IMG/VR virus record: IMGVR_UViG_3300035670_000026
Location: 85,818 to 149,817 of that record
Source of the DNA: a virus
DNA length: 64,000 nucleotides
Direction: 5' to 3' (one strand)
Part shown: positions 53,781-62,372 of the stretch, in pieces
Numbering within the stretch: position 1 is the first letter of the stretch
How the letters are laid out: every line of letters starts with the position of its first letter
Position numbers and translations under genes: made by a program
Notes under the pieces: model-generated
Seen by the model: only the letters and a program-made list of their open reading frames with translations
Databases searched by the model: none
What the model was told of the DNA's origin: nothing

Positions 53781-53839
53781 AATGACACAATTAATTAAAA
53801 AAGAATCAATATCCTAATTAAATTAGATTAAATTAAGTT

Positions 53840-53965
53840 ATGAGCAAAACTAGTAACCACCAAAAATTAGAGTGTTTAAAAGCTTGGCAATCAGCCCTTA
53901 AAACACAACCTAAAAAGAAAAAAAGACCAGATTGGCTAAAGGAGTTATACGAGAATGAAGATTGA
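53840..53965 (+). CDS. Hypothetical 41-residue protein
   Basis: Basic helical peptide with QPKKKKRPDWLKELYEN. TAAGTTATG start context; overlaps the next gene by 11 bases. Confidence 0.5.
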   Translation: MSKTSNHQKLECLKAWQSALKTQPKKKKRPDWLKELYENED

Positions 53966-54134
53966 TGGAAACGCAATTGATTTTTTTAATTCTATCCCAG
54001 ATGATGTTTTAGCTAAAATAGCTTTTTACGATTGGGAATCATTAGAAAGATTATGTATTGCACTTACCTTAGATATCCAGTTACTGAAAGAATCTACACA
54101 AAGTGAAGATAAAGTTTATAAATACGAAGCATGA
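53955..54134 (+). CDS. Hypothetical 59-residue protein
   Basis: Acidic helical protein (FYDWESLERLCIALTLDIQL). ATGA overlap with the methyltransferase gene supports it. Function unknown. Confidence 0.6.
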   Translation: MKIDGNAIDFFNSIPDDVLAKIAFYDWESLERLCIALTLDIQLLKESTQSEDKVYKYEA

Positions 54135-55087
54135 AACCATTTGAAATAGCAAGTTATAATTTTGACGAACAACGTTTTGATGTTCGTGTTAACCATCCCA
54201 TAAAGAAAGGATATTTTGTTTTAAAAGATATCGACTTAGAAACTACTTTATATAAAATGGATTTGTGGGATATGGGAGGTCCTATGGATATTTTCTTTAT
54301 TCCGGTTCCTAAATTTACTTTCGATTTTATGAGAGAAGATTTTGGAGGATTTATTTTAGAATTAGTAGATGAAGATATTATTATCGATAGAGAAATAATG
54401 CGTTTGCGTTATACCGATATGTACAAATACAAACAAAATTTTCTAAACGATTTTCACCACCCCGTATTTATAAACTACAGAGAATTCTTCCAATGGGATA
54501 GATATAGTTGTTTTGATCTCTCAGGATGCGAAAAAATAATCGATGCCGGGGCAAGTATTGGTTTGTTTACTAAATATATGCTTAATAAAGGTGCTAAAAA
54601 AGTATTTGCTGTAGAGTGTGATGATAGAAGTATTAAAGCACTTAAAAGTAATTTTGCTTTTAACGATGATGTAAAAGTTATTCCAAAAGCACTTTATAGT
54701 AGTGAGGGTGAAATGAATTTATTTTTCAAAGATGATAATCCATTAGTAGGTAGTTTAGAATACAATCATAGTGAATTTAAAAATTGGGACCACATGGCTG
54801 ATTCTAAAACAGTTTCTACTATTACTTTAGAAAAATTGTTCTTAGAAACAGGTTGGGACAATATTGATTTGTTAAAATTAGATATTGAAGCTAGTGAGTG
54901 GGAAGTAATGGATAGTACCCCTAACTATATTTTTGAAATTACTAATAAATTTCTTTTAGAATACCACTACCCAGAAGGTAGATTGTATAGTGTAATAGAT
55001 AGAATGCGTTCATTAGGTTTTAAACATTGGTTTGAACCTGGATTTAATGAAGAATCAATAAACGGAACTGTACTATTTTTTAGATAA
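54131..55087 (+). CDS. FkbM-type methyltransferase
   Basis: 318 residues. The C-terminal two thirds are FkbM-like: KIIDAGASIGLFTKYML (SAM motif I), VFAVECDDRS, and LLKLDIEASEWEVM. Members O-methylate sugars, so it may extend the glycan pathway. Confidence 0.85.
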   Translation: MKPFEIASYNFDEQRFDVRVNHPIKKGYFVLKDIDLETTLYKMDLWDMGGPMDIFFIPVPKFTFDFMREDFGGFILELVDEDIIIDREIMRLRYTDMYKYKQNFLNDFHHPVFINYREFFQWDRYSCFDLSGCEKIIDAGASIGLFTKYMLNKGAKKVFAVECDDRSIKALKSNFAFNDDVKVIPKALYSSEGEMNLFFKDDNPLVGSLEYNHSEFKNWDHMADSKTVSTITLEKLFLETGWDNIDLLKLDIEASEWEVMDSTPNYIFEITNKFLLEYHYPEGRLYSVIDRMRSLGFKHWFEPGFNEESINGTVLFFR

Positions 55088-55089
55088 AA

Positions 55090-55102
55090 GTAATATTTAT
55101 TA
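55090..55102 (+). promoter_or_regulatory. Candidate late promoter motif
   Basis: GTAATATTTATTA, a variant of the 57 and 2683 motifs, 12 bases before the gene at 55115. No TTTG box at the early spacing. Confidence 0.25.
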
Positions 55103-55114
55103 TAAATGTAAATT

Positions 55115-55282
55115 ATGGCTAAAACACTTAAATATATTCTACAAGATATATCTACAAATGAATATCTAACTGAAACAGGTTGGAGTTCAAATATAGATGA
55201 TGCTAAACACTATATTCAAAGCGATGTAGATGCTCTCCCAATAGGTAAATATCTTGTTATTTGGGTTTGGGTAGTAAGCTAA
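55115..55282 (+). CDS. Hypothetical 55-residue protein
   Basis: A small protein with a hydrophobic, Trp-rich C-terminus (YLVIWVWVVS). AATTATGG start. Function unknown. Confidence 0.55.
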   Translation: MAKTLKYILQDISTNEYLTETGWSSNIDDAKHYIQSDVDALPIGKYLVIWVWVVS

Positions 55283-55306
55283 TTTTATAAAATTTCTTTA
55301 AAAAAA

Positions 55307-55336
55307 TTTGGAAGGGCGAAAGCCCTTTCATACATT
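55307..55336 (+). promoter_or_regulatory. Early promoter with GNRA hairpin in the spacer
   Basis: TTTG 55307-55310 and TACATT 55331-55336, spacer 20. AAGGGC-GAAA-GCCCTT (55312-55327) is a perfect 6-bp stem with a GAAA tetraloop inside the spacer. Confidence 0.7.
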
Positions 55337-55357
55337 CACACCATAGAAATAAAGGTT

Positions 55358-55816
55358 ATGGCGCTTTGGAAATTTACAAATACAAATAAGTACGGAACAT
55401 TAAGAAGCCGTGTTATATTTGTTCCTGATGGTAAACCACTTTCAATTGGTAAAGGATTTGGTCCATTTGTTGGTGTTCGTAGATTTAGATATACTCATGA
55501 GCATATGCACCCACCAGCATTATTTACTTCATCTATTGATAATCAAAAGTATATTGTTCCTGGTTGGCAAAAAGTAATACCTGAAACTACTTTGAATGAT
55601 ATTGAGTGGATTAAACCTGAACCTAAAGTTGTTCAACAACAAAATGTTTCTCCAACAAACAAAGAATATAAATTTGAATCTAAAAGCGAACCAGGTAGTT
55701 TTTATGTTGTTCGAGTAACAGGTAATAAAGTAAAATGTAATTGTGCTGGTCAATATCGAGCAAAAGATAGACAGTGCAAACATATGAAGGAAGTTAAACA
55801 GAAATTAGGTCTATGA
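55358..55816 (+). CDS. SWIM zinc-finger protein
   Basis: 152 residues. The C-terminus has CNCAGQYRAKDRQCKHM, the CxCx(n)CxH pattern of SWIM domains, which bind DNA or proteins. The N-terminal half is basic and aromatic (GFGPFVGVRRFRYTHEHM). Overlaps the HNH gene by four bases. Confidence 0.75.
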   Translation: MALWKFTNTNKYGTLRSRVIFVPDGKPLSIGKGFGPFVGVRRFRYTHEHMHPPALFTSSIDNQKYIVPGWQKVIPETTLNDIEWIKPEPKVVQQQNVSPTNKEYKFESKSEPGSFYVVRVTGNKVKCNCAGQYRAKDRQCKHMKEVKQKLGL

Positions 55817-56205
55817 AGTGTAGAGTAGAATGGTGTAACCATGAAACCGAATTTTATAACAAAAAACAATGTTATAAATACTGTCCTACTCATATCCAGT
55901 ATAAACAATATGCTTCTAATGCTCCTGTACGTCCTTGGTTAATGTATAAAGTAGAAAAAATAGTAAATAATGATTTAGTGTGTGAGCACTGTGGTTTAGA
56001 TATGGTTAAGCATTACAAAAATGCTAATCTAAAAGCAATACTTACAGCAATGGACGTTGACCATATCGATTCAGCTATTAAAGGTACACCTGAGGGTGAA
56101 CAACCAAATAATTATCAATTACTTTGTAAAATGTGTCACATCATTAAGTCATATGATGAAGGCGATTATATTAATAAAAAATATAGAAAAGATTTGGAAT
56201 CCTAA
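55813..56205 (+). CDS. HNH endonuclease
   Basis: 130 residues. CEHCG, MDVDHID, and YQLLCKMCHIIKS form an HNH site with structural zinc. It may be a free-standing homing-type or accessory nuclease. An N-terminal CxxH-type cluster adds another possible zinc site. Its last codons contain the TTTG box of the next promoter. Confidence 0.8.
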   Translation: MKCRVEWCNHETEFYNKKQCYKYCPTHIQYKQYASNAPVRPWLMYKVEKIVNNDLVCEHCGLDMVKHYKNANLKAILTAMDVDHIDSAIKGTPEGEQPNNYQLLCKMCHIIKSYDEGDYINKKYRKDLES

Positions 56206-56222
56206 AATAGGGTTCGTATATT
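56193..56222 (+). promoter_or_regulatory. Early promoter, TTTG-N20-TATATT, inside a gene end
   Basis: TTTG 56193-56196 lies in the final codons of the HNH gene; TATATT 56217-56222, spacer 20. The spacer holds a 7-bp dyad, AATCCTA against TAGGGTT with one G-T pair. Confidence 0.7.
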
Positions 56223-56243
56223 CCCCATATAAAGATAAAGGTT

Positions 56244-56672
56244 ATGACAGAAAAAACAGAACGTAGAGGCAGACCAGCAGAACAACCATTTGAAAAACCA
56301 GAAAAATGGACTCGTGAATTTTATGAAGTACCATCAAAACCTGAATTAGGTACTAAAACAACATTCTATTATGATAATAGTAAAACTGTAAATGGTCCTT
56401 ATAAAACAGAGATTACTTATCCTAAGAATTACAAATATGATAAGTTTAAAATTGAAAAAGGTAAAGCATATAATAAGCAACCTGTAGTTTTAGTATTTAA
56501 AACATCAAATCGTTTAAATGCTCAGACTAAAATGAAAATATTTGCTAATGAAAATATTGATTATATTATGACTGCTTCTAAATTAGTAGGTGTACCTGAA
56601 AATGCAATTATTCTAGAATGCGGAGTAGGTGAAAGCTTTATTAAATCCTATAAACTTAAGTATTCTCTTTAA
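56244..56672 (+). CDS. Hypothetical protein with AT-hook-like start
   Basis: 142 residues. RRGRPAEQP near the N-terminus resembles an AT-hook; the rest is basic and beta-rich. Function unknown. Confidence 0.65.
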   Translation: MTEKTERRGRPAEQPFEKPEKWTREFYEVPSKPELGTKTTFYYDNSKTVNGPYKTEITYPKNYKYDKFKIEKGKAYNKQPVVLVFKTSNRLNAQTKMKIFANENIDYIMTASKLVGVPENAIILECGVGESFIKSYKLKYSL

Positions 56673-56681
56673 TATTTATCA
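56669..56681 (+). promoter_or_regulatory. Candidate late promoter motif
   Basis: TTAATATTTATCA, 11 of 13 positions as in the 57 and 2683 copies, 21 bases before the gene at 56703. A TATAAT hexamer also lies at 56684-56689. Confidence 0.3.
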
Positions 56682-56702
56682 CATATAATTAAACTATAAA
56701 AA

Positions 56703-57386
56703 ATGGCAACACGTGCTTTAATTGGATACATGGAAAATGGAGTTTTAACTTCAACCTACAATCATTATGATGGCTATCCTGAAAATTTAGGTAAAGCTTT
56801 AAATAAATTCTATAATACACCTGAAAAAGCAAAAGAAATTGCTAATAAAGGTTATGTTAGTTATATTGATCCTGAAACTGGTGAGATTGAAGCTAACAAT
56901 AAACAAGCCCCAGACAAATTAAATTTAAATAAACTAGATCCACAAAACGCAATTGAAGAAGTAGCATCTTTAGTAGATTCATACGGTGCTGATTATGCTT
57001 ATTTCTATGATGCCGACGCAAATATGTGGGATAATCTTAAAAATAATGGTATTCGTTCTATGATGGATGCTTTAGAAGGTATTTTATTTCAAGGAAGTGA
57101 AGAAATGGATGAATCTATTGATGAAGCTAAAGATGTTAAAGGTCATGTAATGATGTTACTTGATAAAGTAGAATCAAAACTTAGACCTGAAGAAAAAGAT
57201 ATGTTTACTGTATATCAAGAATCAGTAATGCGCGATATTAAAGCAGGTGGTTCACGTTTAAATCAATACGAAGATTTTACAGCTGAAGATATGGTTGAAG
57301 ATTATAAAAACTATATTTCTGATAAAATGGATATTGATGAGACATTTGTACGTCAAATGAAATATAGAGCAGGTATTATTAAATAA
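56703..57386 (+). CDS. Conserved phage protein, possible virion component
   Basis: 227 residues. MATRALIGYMENG and YNHYDGYPENLGKALNKFY resemble a phage-encoded family of unknown function. Preceded by a late-type motif rather than an early promoter, so it may be made late with 57396-57926. Confidence 0.6.
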   Translation: MATRALIGYMENGVLTSTYNHYDGYPENLGKALNKFYNTPEKAKEIANKGYVSYIDPETGEIEANNKQAPDKLNLNKLDPQNAIEEVASLVDSYGADYAYFYDADANMWDNLKNNGIRSMMDALEGILFQGSEEMDESIDEAKDVKGHVMMLLDKVESKLRPEEKDMFTVYQESVMRDIKAGGSRLNQYEDFTAEDMVEDYKNYISDKMDIDETFVRQMKYRAGIIK

Positions 57387-57395
57387 AATAAAATA

Positions 57396-57926
57396 ATGAG
57401 AAAAGCAGATAATTTTGACTCAAGTAAGTGGTTAGTAGAAAACAAAATCACTACACAATCTCGTTTAAATGAAGATGAAGAGGAAAAAAAATATTACCTT
57501 GCAGCAAAGTCAAAGGATGGAAAAAAACATGAAGTATTTAAAAAAAATCCAAACTATATAAAAACAACTTATAATAGTGCTTTAGAGCTTATAAACTCTT
57601 TAAAAAAACCAAAACATTATATATACTACGTATCAGATATAGATGGTAATCCTGTTGATGAAGAGGGTAACATTATTAATGAAGGTTTCCAAAAAAATTA
57701 TAAACATCTTGAACTCTCCCCAGAAGACTTTAAACCCGGAGATTTCTTTTTAATGACACCAGATGAAGAGGGTGAGTTTTTTGAGCATAAAGAAAAAGTA
57801 AAAATTTTATCTATTGATCTTCCTAAAGATGGCAGAAGTAGTATAGCTAAAGTTAAAACTGAAGACGGTAAAGAAATGAACTTATCTAATACTTCATTAT
57901 ACGATATAGCAAGATCTAAAAAATAA
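57396..57926 (+). CDS. Possible capsid-internal protein
   Basis: 176 residues, highly charged. The first 26 residues (WLVENKITTQSRLNE after a short Asp/Lys start) resemble a T4-style capsid-targeting peptide ending in LxE, the site cut by prohead proteases. The rest is Lys/Glu rich. Function unknown. It ends just before a strong terminator. Confidence 0.6.
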   Translation: MRKADNFDSSKWLVENKITTQSRLNEDEEEKKYYLAAKSKDGKKHEVFKKNPNYIKTTYNSALELINSLKKPKHYIYYVSDIDGNPVDEEGNIINEGFQKNYKHLELSPEDFKPGDFFLMTPDEEGEFFEHKEKVKILSIDLPKDGRSSIAKVKTEDGKEMNLSNTSLYDIARSKK

Positions 57927-57950
57927 TTTAGAATAATTACAAATGAAAGA

Positions 57951-57977
57951 AAGGGGTGGCTTTACCACCCCTTTTTT
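57951..57977 (+). terminator. Strong rho-independent terminator
   Basis: AAGGGGTGG (57951-57959), loop CTTTA, CCACCCCTT (57965-57973), then TTTT. A 9-bp GC-rich stem with a T-run. It ends the 56703-57926 transcript. TATATT follows at 57979-57984, possibly a weak promoter for the next gene. Confidence 0.88.
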
Positions 57978-57990
57978 GTATATTTCCAAC

Positions 57991-58131
57991 ATGATGAAAG
58001 AAGAACATAAAATAAATGGTTTAGATGTTCGCCACGTAGCTCAAATCGTGCGACGTAAAATGATTACTCGTACTAAACCAAGTAAAAAAGTTTATTCTCG
58101 AAAAAATCTTAAAAAAGATTTGGAATCCTGA
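57991..58131 (+). CDS. Small basic protein
   Basis: 46 residues, basic (VRRKMITRTKPSKKVYSRKN). A longer frame would start upstream of the terminator and is rejected. ATG at 57994 is also possible. Its end, KKDLES, carries the next TTTG box as in the HNH gene. Confidence 0.6.
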   Translation: MMKEEHKINGLDVRHVAQIVRRKMITRTKPSKKVYSRKNLKKDLES

Positions 58132-58148
58132 GGGATTGTTCGTATATT
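58119..58148 (+). promoter_or_regulatory. Early promoter, TTTG-N20-TATATT, inside a gene end
   Basis: TTTG 58119-58122, TATATT 58143-58148, spacer 20. AATCC/GGATT form a dyad in the spacer. Almost the same start as the 56193 copy (TTTGGAATCCT). Confidence 0.72.
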
Positions 58149-58169
58149 CACGACATAGAAATAAAGGTT

Positions 58170-58529
58170 ATGAAAAGATTTGAAATAGAAAAACAAGAGT
58201 TATTTATTGCGTTAGCAAGTATTTTGAATACTAAAGGTGCTGACATTGAGATGGAAAGCAGTTGGGATAGTATCAACAAAACAATTGAATATATTAATGT
58301 TCCTGTAATTCGTGGGTACATGGGTCCTGAAGGTGAGGGATTTTATTTTAGAGCTCGCCGTGATTATTTTGGTTTAAGTGCTGATAAGTTATTTAATAGT
58401 TTTCCAATCAATATTGATGGTTATAAGTTTAAAGCAGTAAGTTTTAGTGATTATGAAGTTGATGATGATCGTACTTGGTCTGAAAGTATTAGTTTTATTG
58501 TTACTAAAGATGGCAAAAACGTCATCTAA
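58170..58529 (+). CDS. Hypothetical protein
   Basis: 119 residues, alpha/beta, with FEIEKQELFIALASILNTKG and GFYFRARRDYFGLSADK. Unknown family; single gene after its promoter. Confidence 0.68.
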   Translation: MKRFEIEKQELFIALASILNTKGADIEMESSWDSINKTIEYINVPVIRGYMGPEGEGFYFRARRDYFGLSADKLFNSFPINIDGYKFKAVSFSDYEVDDDRTWSESISFIVTKDGKNVI

Positions 58530-58533
58530 AAAA

Positions 58534-58563
58534 TTTGGTTTCCTGAAAGATTGTTCGTATATT
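58534..58563 (+). promoter_or_regulatory. Early promoter, TTTG-N20-TATATT
   Basis: TTTG 58534-58537, TATATT 58558-58563, spacer 20, with TTCG before and TACCCC after the second box, as at 19253. Serves 58589-59915. Confidence 0.75.
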
Positions 58564-58588
58564 TACCCCATAAGATAAAATAAGAGTT

Positions 58589-58963
58589 ATGAAAGAAAAT
58601 AAATTTTTAACAAACAAGTGGCTTGAAATTAAGAAGATGTTCGAAGCCAACACTAATGGTTCTAAAGAGTATGGTTCGAATTTCGAAATTGATGGTGAGT
58701 TAGATGAGTTAACTCAACACTTCTTAGGTTATATTACTAAGTTGACTTTATCTAAAGGTTTTGATGCTGAAGTAGAAGGCGTTAAATTAGATCTTTGGAA
58801 AGAGCGTATTTGGAGTTTAATTGAAAATGCTGGTTTGCTTCCAAACATTGCTTGGAAAGATGAACTTGAAGAAGAAAAAGAAATCGAAGATACCTGGAAT
58901 GGGTATGATGATGAGTTTGATGTTGATATTGATGCTCTAGAAAAACAAGTTTATGGATTCTGA
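58589..58963 (+). CDS. Hypothetical acidic protein
   Basis: 124 residues, helical with a strongly acidic C-terminus (DEFDVDIDALEKQVYGF). Not recognised. Confidence 0.68.
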   Translation: MKENKFLTNKWLEIKKMFEANTNGSKEYGSNFEIDGELDELTQHFLGYITKLTLSKGFDAEVEGVKLDLWKERIWSLIENAGLLPNIAWKDELEEEKEIEDTWNGYDDEFDVDIDALEKQVYGF

Positions 58964-59087
58964 AATTAAAGAACGTTTGTATAAAGAATTGATGCAAGTG
59001 TTAATATCATTAGAAGATGGTGATTTTAATGGAGCAACAATGGAACTTGAAGATTTAATTAATCGTCTTAAATTTGACCAACTATGA
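58953..59087 (+). CDS. Hypothetical 44-residue acidic protein
   Basis: Helical, acidic (EIKERLYKELMQVLISLEDG). Overlaps the gene before by 11 bases and the gene after by four. Confidence 0.6.
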   Translation: MDSEIKERLYKELMQVLISLEDGDFNGATMELEDLINRLKFDQL

Positions 59088-59365
59088 AATTTCTTGAATT
59101 AAACGGATACGGAAATAACTTTAAACACCTAATTTCCATTAAATCAATTTCAGATATTGCATTTGAACCTAATTATACACATATTGTTCTTAGTAATAGT
59201 ACTTCAGTCAATGTAGTTGAAACCGAAGAAGAAATTATTAAAATGATTTATCATCTCGAAGGTTTTATTACTAATAAAGATATAGCTTCAATTTACGAAT
59301 TTACTCAACGCAGTGGTGATGATGCTTGGGATGTATCAACATATGATGATGAATTACCTTTTTAA
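59084..59365 (+). CDS. Small protein with SSB-like C-terminal tip
   Basis: 93 residues. A compact alpha/beta body is followed by an acidic tail ending DDELPF, nearly the same as the bacterial SSB tip (DDDIPF) and the end of the phage gp32-like protein (NDLPF). It might compete for host proteins that bind SSB tails. This is inferred from six residues. Confidence 0.68.
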   Translation: MKFLELNGYGNNFKHLISIKSISDIAFEPNYTHIVLSNSTSVNVVETEEEIIKMIYHLEGFITNKDIASIYEFTQRSGDDAWDVSTYDDELPF

Positions 59366-59593
59366 ATGAAACCAAAATTTGAACTTGATTTACATGGTGT
59401 AAAACACCAAGATGTAGAAGCAACTTTAGATAATTTTTTCCTATGGGAAAATAATATCATATCACAATCAATACAAGTAGTAATCGGAAACTCAACCGAA
59501 ATGCAAAAAATAGTTTGTAAATGGCTTGATTCCAATGAATTTTCTTATTATATTCCATCACATAATTTAGGAGTTATTTACGTTAATGGCTGA
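59366..59593 (+). CDS. Stand-alone Smr-like domain protein
   Basis: 75 residues with LDLHGVKHQDVEATL at the start, the LDLHG motif of Smr domains, and KIVCKWLDSNEF near the end. The usual HGxG reads GNST, so nuclease activity is doubtful. It begins directly after the preceding stop. Confidence 0.7.
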   Translation: MKPKFELDLHGVKHQDVEATLDNFFLWENNIISQSIQVVIGNSTEMQKIVCKWLDSNEFSYYIPSHNLGVIYVNG

Positions 59594-59915
59594 GAAAAAA
59601 GGCAACACAGAAAAATTACGCTACGACTTTAATGAAGCTCGTTGCTGTGAAATTTATCTTTCAGGATTAAATCGTTATGGTAGAGTTACTGGTCGTGAGT
59701 TCCGCTCATTTGGCGGTTCACGTCGTATTCTAAACGTTGATAATCGTGAAAATGTATTTTATGAGGATTATAATGGTCCAGTCTATTGGTTTGGTACTAA
59801 CAAACGAGTACCGGATGATATGATTGAACCTAAAGTAATGTTTTTAAATGGGCAAGATCCTCGCAAATTTGGTACACTTCGCCCACATGAAAGGCATCTA
59901 TTAGATAAAATATAG
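59586..59915 (+). CDS. Hypothetical basic protein
   Basis: 109 residues, Arg/Gly rich (RYGRVTGREFRSFGGSRRIL). No family known. Overlaps the Smr-like gene by eight bases. Confidence 0.65.
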   Translation: MAEKKGNTEKLRYDFNEARCCEIYLSGLNRYGRVTGREFRSFGGSRRILNVDNRENVFYEDYNGPVYWFGTNKRVPDDMIEPKVMFLNGQDPRKFGTLRPHERHLLDKI

Positions 59916-59943
59916 ATATTTATTGTTATAATAGTTGTTAAAA

Positions 59944-61056
59944 ATGAAGTTTAGTATAAGTACATCGTTTTATAAAAGAAGTGATAAGGTATATCACTTA
60001 TATAATCAAATTCTAAGTCAAACATATACTAACTGGGAATGGATTGTTACAGATGATTTTTCTGAAGAAAATAATGCTGAACAAATATTGGAAGAAATAT
60101 GTGCTAAAGATTCTAGAGTAAAATATTATCAACAATCACGTAAAAAAGAATGTTTTTACAATCCACAACGAGGTACTAGTGGAGATATAGTTGTGATGTT
60201 AGATAGTGATGATTATGCTTTTCCTAAACTTTTAGAAATATATTATCATTTTTTCTTAAAACATCCTGAGGTTGTTGGTATGAGTTGTTTATCTCATACT
60301 ATTGATGGACAAGGAATATTTGCTGAAATTCAAGGTGGTGGAACTTATAAGTGTGAGGATTTTCCTACGTTTAATTTTACACCAATGAGCAGAGCGTTTA
60401 AAAATATTTTTAAAGAATTTGATAATGGAATACTCCAATATTATCAAAACGATACTAATATTGTTCGTCATATGGAAACAATAGGAAAATGGTTACATCT
60501 TCCTAGAGTATTATGTGAATACTACTACTCACCAGATACAATTTCTAGAGCTACCCGTACCCCAGAAGAATGGGGTCTTGTAGAACAAGAAAGATATTTT
60601 ATTGAAAGTAAATTTCCACATTTACAAGACCCGGATAGATGTTCTAGTTTTTTACATTATTTACCTATAAGAGATTTGGCTCGTGCTTTTTCATTATGTA
60701 ACTTTAATAAAGATTTAGGTCATAGTAATATTTTATTTATAAAAAAACAAATGAATCCTGCTCAAAGAATGCTTTTAAAAGAATTATTTTTTGAACAAAA
60801 TTTATCTTTTGACTATACTAAAGAATTTAAATTTGACGAGGTAGTTATTTATTTAGATGAAGAAACTTATAATTTATTAGATGAAATAGTTGAAACTTTA
60901 AGGAAATATAATAGTCAAGTACCACTACGATTGTATTTAGATGAAAGACTTAACTCAAATAGTTTTGATTCTATAGATAGTAAAATAGCAACAGTATTTG
61001 GAGGTCGTGGGTGGGCACATGGTGGATATGAAACTTATTTTAGTACAGCAGTATGA
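59944..61056 (+). CDS. Glycosyltransferase family 2
   Basis: 370 residues. GT-A domain: SISTSFYKRSDKVYHLYNQI, WIVTDDFSE and VVMLDSDDYAFP (DxD). A TTG at 59935 would add three residues; ATG is preferred. Together with the gene at 61234 it forms a second small glycan group. Confidence 0.85.
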   Translation: MKFSISTSFYKRSDKVYHLYNQILSQTYTNWEWIVTDDFSEENNAEQILEEICAKDSRVKYYQQSRKKECFYNPQRGTSGDIVVMLDSDDYAFPKLLEIYYHFFLKHPEVVGMSCLSHTIDGQGIFAEIQGGGTYKCEDFPTFNFTPMSRAFKNIFKEFDNGILQYYQNDTNIVRHMETIGKWLHLPRVLCEYYYSPDTISRATRTPEEWGLVEQERYFIESKFPHLQDPDRCSSFLHYLPIRDLARAFSLCNFNKDLGHSNILFIKKQMNPAQRMLLKELFFEQNLSFDYTKEFKFDEVVIYLDEETYNLLDEIVETLRKYNSQVPLRLYLDERLNSNSFDSIDSKIATVFGGRGWAHGGYETYFSTAV

Positions 61057-61241
61057 CAAACGAGGAAAGATTAGAGGAAAGACTATATCATGCTTTTGAA
61101 AGAGGGTATTATCATAAAGTTCTTCAACGAGTAGAAGAATTGAAAACACAATTTCCTAAAATGAGTCATCATGATCGATTTGATACAGCATGTACTGAAT
61201 CAAAACAAGAGTGGTTACAAATTAATAAAGATAATGATTAA
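61053..61241 (+). CDS. Hypothetical small protein
   Basis: 62 residues, helical and charged (EERLEERLYHAFERGYYHK). ATGA overlap with the glycosyltransferase. Unknown function. Confidence 0.6.
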   Translation: MTNEERLEERLYHAFERGYYHKVLQRVEELKTQFPKMSHHDRFDTACTESKQEWLQINKDND

Positions 61242-62280
61242 TAAAAATAATATTTGCATTATTGTAGGTAGTTATCCTCAAAATCATATGGATACTGCTC
61301 TTGCAAGTTTAACAATTGAGAGTTTTAAAAGACAAGGTTATGATATTTGCTTTGTTTCTCATTCCCCATTAAACAATGATATACAAAAAACATGTAAATA
61401 TTACATTTACTCAGATGAAAACTATACTTTAAAATTCCCTAAACCTACATCAGTAGGAATTTACCACGCTAATACTGACATATACTACCAAACAAATTGG
61501 GGTAATAAAATTGGCTCCCATTCATACTCAGTATTAACCAATTTAAAAAATGCTTTTTATTTGCTACAACATAAATCCTATAAAAAATTCATTTATGTAG
61601 ATAGCGATACTTTCTTACACCAAGAAGATCATGAATTACTAGAAACAAAATTAGCAGAAACTGATTTTGAAAACAAAGACTTTTGGTTTATGCTTGAAAG
61701 TGGAGAAAATAATATGCCTTTACCGACAACAGCTTTTTTTGCTGGTGATATTGCTCATTTTAATGATGTTTTAAGTCAAATAGATTCACCTGAAAAATAT
61801 TTAGAATTTGGTTCGTTAGTAGGAGGATATGCCTTAGAAGCAATATTTGGTGCTTTGTTTATATGTGAGGGACATAATGGTCATTTAGAACATACGGCAC
61901 CAAGATATCTATTTAAAAGTCCTTGGTTAGGTATTTCATCAACTTTAGGAAAAACAATCATACCGGGATTAAACCCACCATTTCAAGTTAATGCTGATAT
62001 AGTAAAATACAAGCAGATTGAAGCCCTAAATTGTGTAGCATTTGTAATTGAATTTAATTCAAGAAATGAACTTATAACAGCTAAATTATATAAAGATAAT
62101 AATATGATTGTTTCAACAGAATTAACTACGGGTCCTATTATTTGGTGGGCATATGAGTGTGAAGATACAAAAGTTTGGAAAATAGAATTATATCATAAAG
62201 ACGAGTTAGTTACTAAAGTAGAAAGAACAACAGAAGAAATCTTTTGGAACAATTGGTCATTTCTTGAAATAAAAAACTAG
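61234..62280 (+). CDS. Putative glycosyltransferase
   Basis: 348 residues. YKKFIYVDSDTFLHQEDHEL gives a DxD site, and FNDVLSQIDSPEKYLEFGS follows as in GT-A enzymes. The start at 61234 (MINKNNICIIVGSYPQNH) is preferred; a longer frame overlaps the previous gene fully. Donor unknown. Confidence 0.65.
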   Translation: MINKNNICIIVGSYPQNHMDTALASLTIESFKRQGYDICFVSHSPLNNDIQKTCKYYIYSDENYTLKFPKPTSVGIYHANTDIYYQTNWGNKIGSHSYSVLTNLKNAFYLLQHKSYKKFIYVDSDTFLHQEDHELLETKLAETDFENKDFWFMLESGENNMPLPTTAFFAGDIAHFNDVLSQIDSPEKYLEFGSLVGGYALEAIFGALFICEGHNGHLEHTAPRYLFKSPWLGISSTLGKTIIPGLNPPFQVNADIVKYKQIEALNCVAFVIEFNSRNELITAKLYKDNNMIVSTELTTGPIIWWAYECEDTKVWKIELYHKDELVTKVERTTEEIFWNNWSFLEIKN

Positions 62281-62353
62281 GAAAATTAAAAATTAGTCAT
62301 TATATTATCGAAAAATAATTAAGCAAGCTTGCACAGATAAACCACACTCCTTA

Positions 62354-62364
62354 ATCCGTATATA
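62354..62364 (+). repeat. Left half of an 11-bp inverted repeat pair
   Basis: ATCCGTATATA here is the exact reverse complement of 62848-62858. The pair flanks two small genes. The core CGTATATACG is itself palindromic. Possibly an operator. Confidence 0.4.
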
Positions 62365-62372
62365 CGATAAAA

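Noticed and set aside
53782-53839. Ten-residue frame starting ATGACACAA in the small gap
   Set aside because: Too short, with no start context or conserved feature; the 59-base gap otherwise holds only AT-rich sequence.
62281-62372. TATATT with a 20-base spacer at 62301 as an early promoter
   Set aside because: The -33 position reads CTAG and not [TC]TTG, so it does not meet the pattern of the other sites.
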